From Bathymodiolus brooksi (Eukaryota; Mollusca; Bivalvia; Mytilida; Modiolidae): a stretch of DNA of 64,000 bases. Position numbers and translations under genes: made by a program. Position 1 is the stretch's first letter, and each line of letters opens with the position of its first letter. The DNA is taken from assembly GCA_963680875.1 (NCBI GenBank), contig OY804579.1, forward strand, positions 50,432,536-50,496,535, written 5' to 3'. The notes below the pieces were generated by a model that worked only from the letters and a program-made list of their open reading frames with translations, was not told the DNA's origin and did no database searches. Shown here piece after piece: positions 36,801-51,900 of the stretch.

Positions 36801-39800
36801 AGACGTCCACGCCATTAAATCGTCCAACTCTGTACTATAACCAAACACCAAACAGACTTAAAGGATGTACAGACGTCCACGCCATTAAATAGTCCAACTC
36901 TGTACTATAACCAAACACCAAACAGACTTAAAGGATGTACAGACGTCCACGCCATTAAATCGTCCAACTCTGTACTATAACCAAACCCCAAACAGACTTA
37001 AAGGATGTACAGACGTCCACGCCATTAAATAGTCCAACTCTGTACTATAACCAAACACCAAACAGACTTAAAGGATGTACAGACGTCCACGCCATTAAAT
37101 CGTCCAACTCTGTACTATAACCAAACACCAAACAGACTTAAAGGATGTACAGACGTCCACGCCATTAAATCGTCCAACTCTGTACTATAACCAAACACCA
37201 AACAGACTTAAAGAATGTACAGACGTCCACGCCATTAAATCGTCCAACTCTGTACTATAACCAAACACCAAACAGACTTAAAGGAGGTATAGACGTCCAC
37301 GCCATTAAATCGTCCAATTCTGTACTATAACCAAACCCCAAACAGATTTAAAGGAGGTATAGACGTCCACGCCATTAAATCGTCCAATTCTGTACTATAA
37401 CCAAATACCAAACAGACTTAAAGGAGGTACAGACGTCCACGTCATTAAATCGTCCAACTCTGTACTATAACCAAACCCCAAGCAGACTTAAAGGAGGTAC
37501 TGACGTCCACGCCATTAAATCGTCCAACTCTGTACTATAACCAAACACCAAACAGACTTAAAGGATGTACAGACGTCCACGCCATTAAATCGTCCAACTC
37601 TGTACTATAACCAAACACCAAACAGACTTAAAGGATGAACAGACGTCCACGCCATTAAATCGTCCAACTCTGTACTATAACCAAACACCAAACAGACTTA
37701 AAGAATGTACAGACGTCCACGCCATTAAATCGTCCAACTCTGTACTATAACCAAACACCAAACAGACTTAAAGGAGGTATAGACGTCCACGCCATTAAAT
37801 CGTCCAATTCTGTACTATAACCAAACCCCAAACAGACTTAAAGGATGTATAGACGTCCACGCCATTAAATCGTCCAATTCTGTACTATAACCAAATACCA
37901 AACAGACTTAAAGGAGGTACAGACGTCCACGTCATTAAATCGTCCAACTCTGTACTATAACCAAACCCCAAGCAGACTTAAAGGAGGTACAGACGTCCAC
38001 GCCATTAAATCGTCCAACTCTGTACTATAACCAAACCCCAAACAGACTTAAAGGATGTACAGACGTCCACGCCATTAAATCGTCCAATTCTGTACTATAA
38101 CCAAATACCAAACAGACTTAAAGGAGGTACAGACGTCCACGTCATTAAATCGTCCAACTCTGTACTATAACCAAACCCCAAGCAGACTTAAAGGAGGTAC
38201 AGACGTCCACGCCATTAAATCGTCCAACTCTGTACTATAACCAAACCCCAAACAGACTTAAAGGATGTACAGACGTCCACGCCATTAAATCGTCCAACTC
38301 TGTACTATAACCAAACCCCAAGCAGACTTAAAGGAGGTACAGACGTCCACGCCATTAAATCGTCCAACTCTGTACTATAACCAAACCCCAAACAGACTTA
38401 AAGGAGGTACAGACGTCCACGCCATTAAATCGTCCAATTCTGTACTATAACCAAATCCCAAACAGACTTAAAGGATGTACAGACGTCCACGCCATTAAAT
38501 CGTCCAACTCTGTACTATAACCAAACCCCAAACAGACTTAAAGGATGTACAGACGTCCACGCCATTAAATCGTCCAACTCTGTACTATAACCAAACCCCA
38601 AGCAGACTTAAAGGAGGTACAGACGTCCACGCCATTAAATCGTCCAACTCTGTACTATAACCAAACCCCAAACAGACATAAAGGAGGTACAGACGTCCAC
38701 GCCATTAAATCGTCCAATTCTGTACTATAACCAAATACCAAACAGACTTAAAGGATGTACAGACGTCCACGTCATTAAATCGTCCAACTCTGTACTATAA
38801 CCAAAACCCAAGCAGACTTAAAGGAGGTACAGACGTCCACGCCATTAAATCGTCCAACTCTGTACTATAACCAAACACCAAACAGACTTAAAGGATGTAC
38901 AGACGTCCACGCCATTAAATCGTCCAACTCTGTACTATAACCAAACCCCAAACAGACATAAAGGAGGTACAGACGTCCACGCCATTAAATCGTCCAATTC
39001 TGTACTATAACCAAATACCAAACAGACTTAAAGGATGTACAGACGTCCACGTCATTAAATCGTCCAACTCTGTACTATAACCAAAACCCAAGCAGACTTA
39101 AAGGAGGTACAGACGTCCACGCCATTAAATCGTCCAACTCTGTACTATAACCAAACACCAAACAGACTTAAAGGATGTACAGACGTCCACGCCATTAAAT
39201 AGTCCAACTCTGTACTATAACCAAACACCAAACAGACTTAAAGGATGTACAGACGTCCACGCCATTAAATCGTCCAACTCTGTACTATAACCAAACCCCA
39301 AACAGACTTAAAGGATGTACAGACGTCCACGCCATTAAATAGTCCAACTCTGTACTATAACCAAACACCAAACAGACTTAAAGGATGTACAGACGTCCAC
39401 GCCATTAAATCGTCCAACTCTGTACTATAACCAAACACCAAACAGACTTAAAGGATGTACAGACGTCCACGCCATTAAATCGTCCAACTCTGTACTATAA
39501 CCAAACACCAAACAGACTTAAAGAATGTACAGACGTCCACGCCATTAAATCGTCCAATTCTGTACTATAACCAAACACTAAACAGACTTAAAGGATGTAT
39601 AGACGTCCACGCCATTAAATCGTCCAATTCTGTACTATAGCCAAACCCCAAACAGACTTAAAGGAGGTATAGACGTCCACGCCATTAAATCGTCCAATTC
39701 TGTACTATAACCAAATACCAAACAGACTTAAAGGAGGTACAGACGTCCACGTCATTAAATAGTCCAACTCTGTACTATAACCAAACACCAAACAGACTTA

Positions 39801-42800
39801 AAGGATGAACAGACGTCCACGCCATTAAATCGTCCAATTCTGTACTATAACCAAACACCAAACAGACTTAAAGGAGGTACAGAGGTCCACGCCATTAAAT
39901 CGTCCAACTCTGTACTATAAACAAACACCAAACAGACTTAAAGGATGTACAGACGTCCACGCCATTAAATAGTCCAACTCTGTACTATAACCAAACCCCA
40001 AACAGACTTAAAGGATGTACAGACGTCCACGCCATTAAATCGTCCAACTCTGTACTATAACCAAACACCAAACAGACTTAAAGGATGTACAGACGTCCAC
40101 GCCATTAAATAGTCCAACGCTGTACTATAACCAAACACCAAACAGACTTAAAGGATGTACAGACGTCCACGCCATTAAATCGTCCAACTCTGTACTATAA
40201 CCAAACACCAAACAGACTTAAAGAATGTACAGACGTCCACGCCATTAAATCGTCCAACTCTGTACTATAACCAAACACCAAACAGACTTAAAGGAGGTAT
40301 AGACGTCTACGCCATTACATCGTCCAATTCTGTACTATAACCAAACCCCAAACAGACTTAAAGGAGGTATAGACGTCCACGTCATTAAATCGTCCAATTC
40401 TGTACTATAACCAAACCCCAAACAGACTTAAAGGATGTACAGACGTCCACGCCATTAAATCGTCCAACTCTGTACTATAACCAAACACCAAACAGACTTA
40501 AAGGATGTACAGACGTCCACGCCATTAAATCGTCCAACTCTGTACTATAGCCAAACACCAAACAGACTTAAAGGATGTACAGACGTCCACGCCATTAAAT
40601 CGTCCAACACTGTACTATAACCAAACACCAAACAGACTTAAAGGAGGTATAGACGTCCACGCCATTAAATCGTCCAATTCTGTACTATAACCAAATACCA
40701 AACAGACTTAAAGGAGGTATAGACGTCCACGCCATTAAATCGTCCAATTCTGTACTATAGCCAAACCCCAAACAGACTTAAAGGAGGTATAGACGTCCAC
40801 GCCATTAAATCGTCCAATTCTGTACTATAACCAAATACCAAACAGACTTAAAGGAGGTACAGACGTCCACGTCATTAAATAGTCCAACTCTGTACTATAA
40901 CCAAACACCAAACAGACTTAAAGGATGTACAGACGTCCACGCCATTAAATCGTCCAATTCTGTACTATAACCAAACACCAAACAGACTGAAAGGAGGTAC
41001 AGAGGTCCACGCCATTAAATCGTCCAACTCTGTACTATAAACAAACACCAAACAGACTTAAAGGATGTACAGACGTCCACGCCATTAAATAGTCCAACTC
41101 TGTACTATAACCAAACCCCAAACAGACTTAAAGGATGCACAGACGTCCACGCCATTAAATCGTCCAACTCTGTACTATAACCAAACCCCAAACAGACTTA
41201 AAGGATGTACAGACGTCCACGCCATTAAATAGTCCAACGCTGTACTATAACCAAACACCAAACAGACTTAAAGGATGTACAGACGTCCACGCCATTAAAT
41301 CGTCCAACTCTGTACTATAACCAAACACCAAACAGACTTAAAGGATGTACAGACGTCCACGCCATTAAATCGTCCAACTCTGTACTATAACCAAACACCA
41401 AACAGACTTAAAGAATGTACAGACGTCCACGCCATTAAATCGTCCAACTCTGTACTATAACCAAACACCAAACAGACTTAAAGGAGGTATAGACGTCCAC
41501 GCCATTAAATCGTCCAATTCTGTACTATAACCAAACCCCAAACAAACTTAAAGGAGGTATAGACGTCCACGCCATTAAATCGTCCAATTCTGTACTATAA
41601 CCAAATACCAAACAGACTTAAAGGAGGTACAGACGTCCACGTCATTAAATCGTCCAACTCTGTACTATAACCAAACCCCAAGCAGACTTAAAGGAGGTAC
41701 AGACGTCCACGCCATTAAATCGTCCAACTCTGTACTATAACCAAACCCCAAACAGACTTAAAGGATGTACAGACGTCCACGCCATTAAATCGTCCAATTC
41801 TGTACTATAACCAAATACCAAACAGACTTAAAGGAGGTACAGACGTCAACGTCATTAAATCGTCCAACTCTGTATTATAACCAAACCCCAAGCAAACTTA
41901 AAGGAGGTACAGACGTCCACGCCATTAAATCGTCCAACTCTGTACTATAACCAAACACCAAACAGACTTAAAGGATGTACAGACGTCCACGCCATTAAAT
42001 CGTCCAACTCTGTACTATAACCAAACCCCAAGCAGACTTAAAGGAGGTACAGACGTCCACGCCATTAAATCGTCCAACTCTGTACTATAACCAAACCCCA
42101 AACAGACTTAAAGGAGGTACAGACGTCCACGCCATTAAATCGTCCAATTCTGTACTATAACCAAACCCCAAACAGACTTAAAGGAGGTACAGACGTCCAC
42201 GCCATTAAATCGTCCAACTCTGTACTATAACCAAACCCCAAACAGACTTAAAGGATGTACAGACGTCCACGCCATTAAATCGTCCAACTCTGTACTATAA
42301 CCAAACCCCAAGCAGACTTAAAGGAGGTACAGACGTCCACGCCATTAAATCGTCCAACTCTGTACTATAACCAAACCCCAAACAGACTTAAAGGAGGTAC
42401 AGACGTCCACGCCATTAAATCGTCCAATTCTGTACTATAACCAAATACCAAACAGACTTAAAGGAGGTACAGACGTCCACGTCATTAAATCGTCCAACTC
42501 TGTATTATAACCAAACCCCAAGCAGACTTAAAGGAGGTACAGACGTCCACGCCATTAAATCGTCCAACTCTGTACTATAACCAAACACCAAACAGACTTA
42601 AAGGATGTACAGACGTCCACGCCATTAAATAGTCCAACTCTGTACTATAACCAAACACCAAACAGACTTAAAGGATGTACAGACGTCCACGCCATTAAAT
42701 CGTCCAACTCTGTACTATAACCAAACCCCAAACAGACTTAAAGGATGTACAGACGTCCACGCCATTAAATAGTCCAACTCTGTACTATAACCAAACACCA

Positions 42801-45340
42801 AACAGACTTAAAGGATGTACAGACGTCCACGCCATTAAATCGTCCAACTCTGTACTATAACCAAACACCAAACAGACTTAAAGGATGTACAGACGTCCAC
42901 GCCATTAAATCGTCCAACTCTGTACTATAACCAAACACCAAACAGACTTAAAGAATGTACAGACGTCCACGCCATTAAATCGTCCAACTCTGTACTATAA
43001 CCAAACACCAAACAGACTTAAAGGAGGTATAGACGTCCACGCCATTAAATCGTCCAATTCTGTACTATAACCAAACCCCAAACAGATTTAAAGGAGGTAT
43101 AGACGTCCACGCCATTAAATCGTCCAATTCTGTACTATAACCAAATACCAAACAGACTTAAAGGAGGTACAGACGTCCACGTCATTAAATCGTCCAACTC
43201 TGTACTATAACCAAACCCCAAGCAGACTTAAAGGAGGTACTGACGTCCACGCCATTAAATCGTCCAACTCTGTACTATAACCAAACACCAAACAGACTTA
43301 AAGGATGTACAGACGTCCACGCCATTAAATCGTCCAACTCTGTACTATAACCAAACACCAAACAGACTTAAAGGATGAACAGACGTCCACGCCATTAAAT
43401 CGTCCAACTCTGTACTATAACCAAACACCAAACAGACTTAAAGAATGTACAGACGTCCACGCCATTAAATCGTCCAACTCTGTACTATAACCAAACACCA
43501 AACAGACTTAAAGGAGGTATAGACGTCCACGCCATTAAATCGTCCAATTCTGTACTATAACCAAACCCCAAACAGACTTAAAGGATGTATAGACGTCCAC
43601 GCCATTAAATCGTCCAATTCTGTACTATAACCAAATACCAAACAGACTTAAAGGAGGTACAGACGTCCACGTCATTAAATCGTCCAACTCTGTACTATAA
43701 CCAAACCCCAAGCAGACTTAAAGGAGGTACAGACGTCCACGCCATTAAATCGTCCAACTCTGTACTATAACCAAACCCCAAACAGACTTAAAGGATGTAC
43801 AGACGTCCACGCCATTAAATCGTCCAATTCTGTACTATAACCAAATACCAAACAGACTTAAAGGAGGTACAGACGTCCACGTCATTAAATCGTCCAACTC
43901 TGTACTATAACCAAACCCCAAGCAGACTTAAAGGAGGTACAGACGTCCACGCCATTAAATCGTCCAACTCTGTACTATAACCAAACCCCAAACAGACTTA
44001 AAGGATGTACAGACGTCCACGCCATTAAATCGTCCAACTCTGTACTATAACCAAACCCCAAGCAGACTTAAAGGAGGTACAGACGTCCACGCCATTAAAT
44101 CGTCCAACTCTGTACTATAACCAAACCCCAAACAGACTTAAAGGAGGTACAGACGTCCACGCCATTAAATCGTCCAATTCTGTACTATAACCAAATCCCA
44201 AACAGACTTAAAGGATGTACAGACGTCCACGCCATTAAATCGTCCAACTCTGTACTATAACCAAACCCCAAACAGACTTAAAGGATGTACAGACGTCCAC
44301 GCCATTAAATCGTCCAACTCTGTACTATAACCAAACCCCAAGCAGACTTAAAGGAGGTACAGACGTCCACGCCATTAAATCGTCCAACTCTGTACTATAA
44401 CCAAACCCCAAACAGACATAAAGGAGGTACAGACGTCCACGCCATTAAATCGTCCAATTCTGTACTATAACCAAATACCAAACAGACTTAAAGGATGTAC
44501 AGACGTCCACGTCATTAAATCGTCCAACTCTGTACTATAACCAAAACCCAAGCAGACTTAAAGGAGGTACAGACGTCCACGCCATTAAATCGTCCAACTC
44601 TGTACTATAACCAAACACCAAACAGACTTAAAGGATGTACAGACGTCCACGCCATTAAATCGTCCAACTCTGTACTATAACCAAACCCCAAACAGACATA
44701 AAGGAGGTACAGACGTCCACGCCATTAAATCGTCCAATTCTGTACTATAACCAAATACCAAACAGACTTAAAGGATGTACAGACGTCCACGTCATTAAAT
44801 CGTCCAACTCTGTACTATAACCAAAACCCAAGCAGACTTAAAGGAGGTACAGACGTCCACGCCATTAAATCGTCCAACTCTGTACTATAACCAAACACCA
44901 AACAGACTTAAAGGATGTACAGACGTCCACGCCATTAAATAGTCCAACTCTGTACTATAACCAAACACCAAACAGACTTAAAGGATGTACAGACGTCCAC
45001 GCCATTAAATCGTCCAACTCTGTACTATAACCAAACCCCAAACAGACTTAAAGGATGTACAGACGTCCACGCCATTAAATAGTCCAACTCTGTACTATAA
45101 CCAAACACCAAACAGACTTAAAGGATGTACAGACGTCCACGCCATTAAATCGTCCAACTCTGTACTATAACCAAACACCAAACAGACTTAAAGGATGTAC
45201 AGACGTCCACGCCATTAAATCGTCCAACTCTGTACTATAACCAAACACCAAACAGACTTAAAGAATGTACAGACGTCCACGCCATTAAATCGTCCAATTC
45301 TGTACTATAACCAAACACTAAACAGACTTAAAGGATGTAT
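33860..45340 (+). repeat. 5,740-bp (82-monomer) tandem duplication, near identical
   Basis: Copies are about 33,860-39,600 and 39,600-45,340. Every rare variant I followed recurs at exactly +5,740: aaggatgaac 34,061/39,801, agacgtctac 34,561/40,301, agtccaacgc 34,371/40,111, agacgtcaac 36,101/41,841, tgacgtccac 37,501/43,241, ccaaatccca 38,451/44,191, aacagacata 38,951/44,691 and ccaaacacta 39,571/45,311. I found no difference between copies at the sites compared. It overlaps the 6.8-kb duplication and is therefore younger. Confidence 0.95.
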
Positions 45341-45939
45341 AGACGTCCACGCCATTAAATCGTCCAATTCTGTACTATAACCAAACCCCAAACCGATTTA
45401 AAGGAGGTATAGACGTCCACGCCATTAAATCGTCCAATTCTCTACTATAACCAAATACCAAACAGACTTAAAGGAGGTACAGACGTCCATGTCATTAAAT
45501 CGTCCAACTCTGTACTATAACCAAACACCAAACAGACTTAAAGGATGTACAGACGTCCACGCCATTAAATCGTCCAATTCTGTACTATAACCAAATACCA
45601 AACAGACTTAAAGGAGGTACAGACGTTAACGTCATTAAATCGTCCAACTCTGTACTATAACCAAACCCCAAGCAGACTTAAAGGAGGTACAGACGTCCAC
45701 GCAATTAAATCGTCCAACTCTGTACTATAACCAAACCCCAAACAGACTTAAAGGATGTACAGACGTCCACGCCATTAAATCGTCCAACTCTGTACTATAA
45801 CCAAACCCCAAGCAGACTTAAAGGAGGTACAGACGTCCACGCCATTAAATCGTTCAACTCTGTATTATAACCAAACCCCAAACAGACTTAAAGGAGGTAC
45901 AGACGTCCACGCCATTAAATCGTCCAATTCTGTACTATA

Positions 45940-48900
45940 ACCAAATACCAAACAGACTTAAAGGAGGTACAGACGTCCACGTCATTAAATCGTCCAACTC
46001 TGTACTATAACCAAACCCCAAGCAGACTTAAAGGAGGTACAGACGTCCACGCCATTAAATCGTCCAACTCTGTACTATAACCAAACACCAAACAGACTTA
46101 AAGGATGTACAGACGTCCACGCCATTAAATAGTCCAACTCTGTACTATAACCAAACACCAAACAGACTTAAAGGATGTACAGACGTCCACGCCATTAAAT
46201 CGTCCAACTCTGTACTATAACCAAACCCCAAACAGACTTAAAGGATGTACAGACGTCCACGCCATTAAATAGTCCAACTCTGTACTATAACCAAACACCA
46301 AACAGACTTAAAGGATGTACAGACGTCCACGCCATTAAATCGTCCAACTCTGTACTATAACCAAACACCAAACAGACTTAAAGGATGTACAGACGTCCAC
46401 GCCATTAAATCGTCCAACTCTGTACTATAACCAAACACCAAACAGACTTAAAGAATGTACAGACGTCCACGCCATTAAATCGTCCAACTCTGTACTATAA
46501 CCAAACACCAAACAGACTTAAAGGAGGTATAGACGTCCACGCCATTAAATCGTCCAATTCTGTACTATAACCAAACCCCAAACAGATTTAAAGGAGGTAT
46601 AGACGTCCACGGCATTAAATCGTCCAATTCTGTACTATAACCAAATACCAAACAGACTTAAAGGAGGTACAGACGTCCACGTCATTAAATCGTCCAACTC
46701 TGTACTATAACCAAACCCCAAGCAGACTTAAAGGAGGTACAGACGTCCACGCCATTAAATCGTCCAACTCTGTACTATAACCAAACACCAAACAGACTTA
46801 AAGGATGTACAGACGTCCACACCATTAAATCGTCCAATTCTGTACTATAACGAAATACCAAACAGACTTAAAGGAGGTACAGACGTCCACGTCATTAAAT
46901 CGTCCAACTCTGTACTATAACCAAACCCCAAGCAGACTTAAAGGAGGTACAGACGTCCACGCCATTAAATCGTCCAACTCTGTACTATAACCAAACCCCA
47001 AACAGACTTAAAGGATGTACAGACGTCCACGCCATTAAATCGTCCAACTCTGTACTATAACCAAACCCCAAGCAGACTTAAAGGAGGTACAGACGTCCAC
47101 GCCATTAAATCGTCCAACTCTGTACTATAACCAAACCCCAAACAGACTTAAAGGAGGTACAGACGTCCACGCCATTAAATCGTCCAATTCTGTACTATAA
47201 CCAAATACCAAACAGACTTAAAGGAGGTACAGACGTCCACGTCATTAAATCGTCCAACTCTGTACTATAACCAAACCCCAAGCAGACTTAAAGGAGGTAC
47301 AGACGTCCACGCCATTAAATCGTCCAACTCTGTACTATAACCAAACCCCAAACAGACTTAAAGGATGTACAGACGTCCACGCCATTAAATCGTCCAACTC
47401 TGTACTATAACCAAACACCAAACAGACTTAAAGGATGTATAGACGTCCACGCCATTAAATCGTCCAACTCTGTACTATAATCAAACCCCAAGCAGACTTA
47501 AAGGATGTACAGACGTCCACGTCATTAAATCGTCCAACTCTGTACTATAACCAAACCCCAAGCAGACTTAAAGGAGGTACAGACGTCCACGCCATTAAAT
47601 CGTCCAACTCTGTACTATAACCAAACCCCAAACAGACTTAAAGGATGTACAGACGTCCACGCCATTAAATCGTCCAACTCTGTACTATAACCAAACCCCA
47701 AGCAGACTTAAAGGAGGTACAGACGTCCACGCCATTAAATAGTCCAACTCTGTACTATAGCCAAACCCCAAACAGACTTAAAGGATGTACAGACGTCCAC
47801 GCCATTAAATCGTCCAACTCTGTACTATAACCAAACACCAAACAGACTTAAAGGATGTACAGACGTCCACGCCATTAAATCGTCCAACTCTGTACTATAA
47901 CCAAAACCCAAACAGACTTAAAGGATGTACAGACGTCCACGCCATTAAATCGTCCAACTCTGTACTATAACCAAACCCCAAACAGACTTAAAGGATGTAC
48001 AGACGTCCACGCCATTAAATCGTCCAACTCTGTACTATAACCAAATACCAAACAGACTTAAAGGATGTATAGACGTCCACGCCATTAAATCGTCCAACTC
48101 TGTACTATAACCAAACACCAAACAGACTTAAAGGAGGTACAGACGTCCATGCCATTAAATCGTCCAACTCTGTACTATATCCAAATACCAAACAGATTTA
48201 AAGGATGTACAGACGTCCACGCCATTAAATCGTCCAACTCTGTACTATAATCAAACACCAAACAGACTTAAAGGATGTACAGACGTCCACGCCATTAAAT
48301 CGTCCAACTCTGTACTATAACCAAATACCAAACAGACTTAAAGGATGTACAGACGTCCACGCCATTAAATCGTCCAACTCTGTACTATAACCAAACCCCA
48401 GACAGACTTAAAGGATGTACAGACGTCCACGCCATTAAATCGTCCAACTCTGTACTATAACCAAACACCAAACAGACTTAAAGGATGTATAGACGTCCAC
48501 GCCATTAAATCGTCCAACTCTGTACTATAACCAAACCCCAAGCAGACTTAAAGGATGTACAGACGTCCACGCCATTAAATCGTCCAATTCTGTACTATAA
48601 CCAAACACCAAGCAGACTTAAAGGGTGTACAGACGTCCACGCCATTAAATCGTCCAACTCTGTACTATAACCAAATACCAAACAGACTTAAAGGATGTAC
48701 AGACGTCCACGCCATTAAATCGTCCAATTCTGTACTATAACCAAACCCAAAACAGACTTAAAGGATGTACAGACGTCCAAGCCATTAAATCGTCCAACTC
48801 TGTACTATAACCAAACACCAAACAGACTTAAAGGATGTACAGACGTCCACGCCATTAAATCGTCCAACTCTGTACTATAACCAAACCCCAAACAGACTTA

Positions 48901-51900
48901 AAGGATGTACAGACGTCTACGCCATTAAATCGTCCAACTCTGTACTATAACCAAACACCAAACAGACTTAAAGGAGGTACAGACGTCCACGCCATTAAAT
49001 CGTCCAACTCTGTACTATAACCAAACCCCAAACAGACTTAAAGGATGTACAGACGTCCACGCCATTAAATCGTCCAACTCTGTACTATAACCAAATACCA
49101 AACAGACTTAAAGGAGGTACAGACGTCCACGCCATTAAATAGTCCAACTCTGTACTATAACCAAATACCAAACAGACTTAAAGGATGTATAGACGTCCAC
49201 GCCATTAAATCGTCCAACTCTGTACTATAACCAAATACCAAACAGACTTAAAGGAGGTACAGACGTCCACGCCATTAAATAGTCTAACTCTGTACTATAA
49301 CCAAATACCAAACAGACTTAAAGGATGTACAGACGTCCACGCCATTAAATCGTCCAACTCTGTACTATAACCAAACCCCAAGCAGACTTAAAGGAGGTAC
49401 AGACGTCCACGCCATTAAATCGTTCAACTCTGTATTATAACCAAATACCAAACAGACTTAAAGGAGGTACAGACGTCCACGTCATTAAATCGTCCAACTC
49501 TGTACTATAACCAAACCCCAAGCAGACTTAAAGGAGGTACAGACGTCCACGCCATTAAATCGTCCAACTCTGTACTATAACCAAACACCAAACAGACTTA
49601 AAGGATGTACAGACGTCCACGCCATTAAATAGTCCAACTCTGTACTATAACCAAACACCAAACAGACTTAAAGGATGTACAGACGTCCACGCCATTAAAT
49701 CGTCCAACTCTGTACTATAACCAAACCCCAAACAGACTTAAAGGATGTACAGACGTCCACGCCATTAAATAGTCCAACTCTGTACTATAACCAAACACCA
49801 AACAGACTTAAAGGATGTACAGACGTCCACGCCATTAAATCGTCCAACTCTGTACTATAACCAAACACCAAACAGACTTAAAGGATGTACAGACGTCCAC
49901 GCCATTAAATCGTCCAACTCTGTACTATAACCAAACACCAAACAGACTTAAAGAATGTACAGACGTCCACGCCATTAAATCGTCCAACTCTGTACTATAA
50001 CCAAACACCAAACAGACTTAAAGGAGGTATAGACGTCCACGCCATTAAATCGTCCAATTCTGTACTATAACCAAACCCCAAACAGATTTAAAGGAGGTAT
50101 AGACGTCCACGGCATTAAATCGTCCAATTCTGTACTATAACCAAATACCAAACAGACTTAAAGGAGGTACAGACGTCCACGTCATTAAATCGTCCAACTC
50201 TGTACTATAACCAAACCCCAAGCAGACTTAAAGGAGGTACAGACGTCCACGCCATTAAATCGTCCAACTCTGTACTATAACCAAACACCAAACAGACTTA
50301 AAGGATGTACAGACGTCCACACCATTAAATCGTCCAATTCTGTACTATAACCAAATACCAAACAGACTTAAAGGAGGTACAGACGTCCACGTCATTAAAT
50401 CGTCCAACTCTGTACTATAACCAAACCCCAAGCAGACTTAAAGGAGGTACAGACGTCCACGCCATTAAATCGTCCAACTCTGTACTATAACCAAACCCCA
50501 AACAGACTTAAAGGATGTACAGACGTCCACGCCATTAAATCGTCCAACTCTGTACTATAACCAAACCCCAAGCAGACTTAAAGGAGGTACAGACGTCCAC
50601 GCCATTAAATCGTCCAACTCTGTACTATAACCAAACCCCAAACAGACTTAAAGGAGGTACAGACGTCCACGCCATTAAATCGTCCAATTCTGTACTATAA
50701 CCAAATACCAAACAGACTTAAAGGAGGTACAGACGTCCACGTCATTAAATCGTCCAACTCTGTACTATAACCAAACCCCAAGCAGACTTAAAGGAGGTAC
50801 AGACGTCCACGCCATTAAATCGTCCAACTCTGTACTATAACCAAACCCCAAACAGACTTAAAGGATGTACAGACGTCCACGCCATTAAATCGTCCAACTC
50901 TGTACTATAACCAAACACCAAACAGACTTAAAGGATGTATAGACGTCCACGCCATTAAATCGTCCAACTCTGTACTATAATCAAACCCCAAGCAGACTTA
51001 AAGGATGTACAGACGTCCACGTCATTAAATCGTCCAACTCTGTACTATAACCAAACCCCAAGCAGACTTAAAGGAGGTACAGACGTCCACGCCATTAAAT
51101 CGTCCAACTCTGTACTATAACCAAACCCCAAACAGACTTAAAGGATGTACAGACGTCCACGCCATTAAATCGTCCAACTCTGTACTATAACCAAACCCCA
51201 AGCAGACTTAAAGGAGGTACAGACGTCCACGCCATTAAATAGTCCAACTCTGTACTATAGCCAAACCCCAAACAGACTTAAAGGATGTACAGACGTCCAC
51301 GCCATTAAATCGTCCAACTCTGTACTATAACCAAACACCAAACAGACTTAAAGGATGTACAGACGTCCACGCCATTAAATCGTCCAACTCTGTACTATAA
51401 CCAAAACCCAAACAGACTTAAAGGATGTACAGACGTCCACGCCATTAAATCGTCCAACTCTGTACTATAACCAAACACCAAACAGACTTAAAGGATGTAC
51501 AGACGTCCACGCCATTAAATCGTCCAACTCTGTACTATAACCAAATACCAAACAGACTTAAAGGATGTATAGACGTCCACGCCATTAAATCGTCCAACTC
51601 TGTACTATAACCAAACACCAAACAGACTTAAAGGAGGTACAGACGTCCATGCCATTAAATCGTCCAACTCTGTACTATATCCAAATACCAAACAGATTTA
51701 AAGGATGTACAGACGTCCACGCCATTAAATCGTCCAACTCTGTACTATAATCAAACACCAAACAGACTTAAAGGATGTACAGACGTCCACGCCATTAAAT
51801 CGTCCAACTCTGTACTATAACCAAATACCAAACAGACTTAAAGGATGTACAGACGTCCACGCCATTAAATCGTCCAACTCTGTACTATAACCAAACCCCA

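Larger units (their letters stand above)
23281..36858 (+). repeat. About 6.7-6.9-kb (96-98-monomer) tandem duplication
   Basis: Left copy 23,281-29,999 and right copy from 30,000. Offsets step from 6,719 (taaaggatgtatag 23,281/30,000) to 6,720 (cagacatcca 24,131/30,851), 6,790 (aaacagacta 24,391/31,181) and 6,859 (aagacgtcca 26,441/33,300; tagtccaacg 27,511/34,370; aaacagactg 28,381/35,240). The steps reflect two extra monomers in the right copy and one single-base deletion in each copy. Each copy contains the 1,750-type and 1,120-bp sub-duplications, so those predate this event. Confidence 0.9.
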
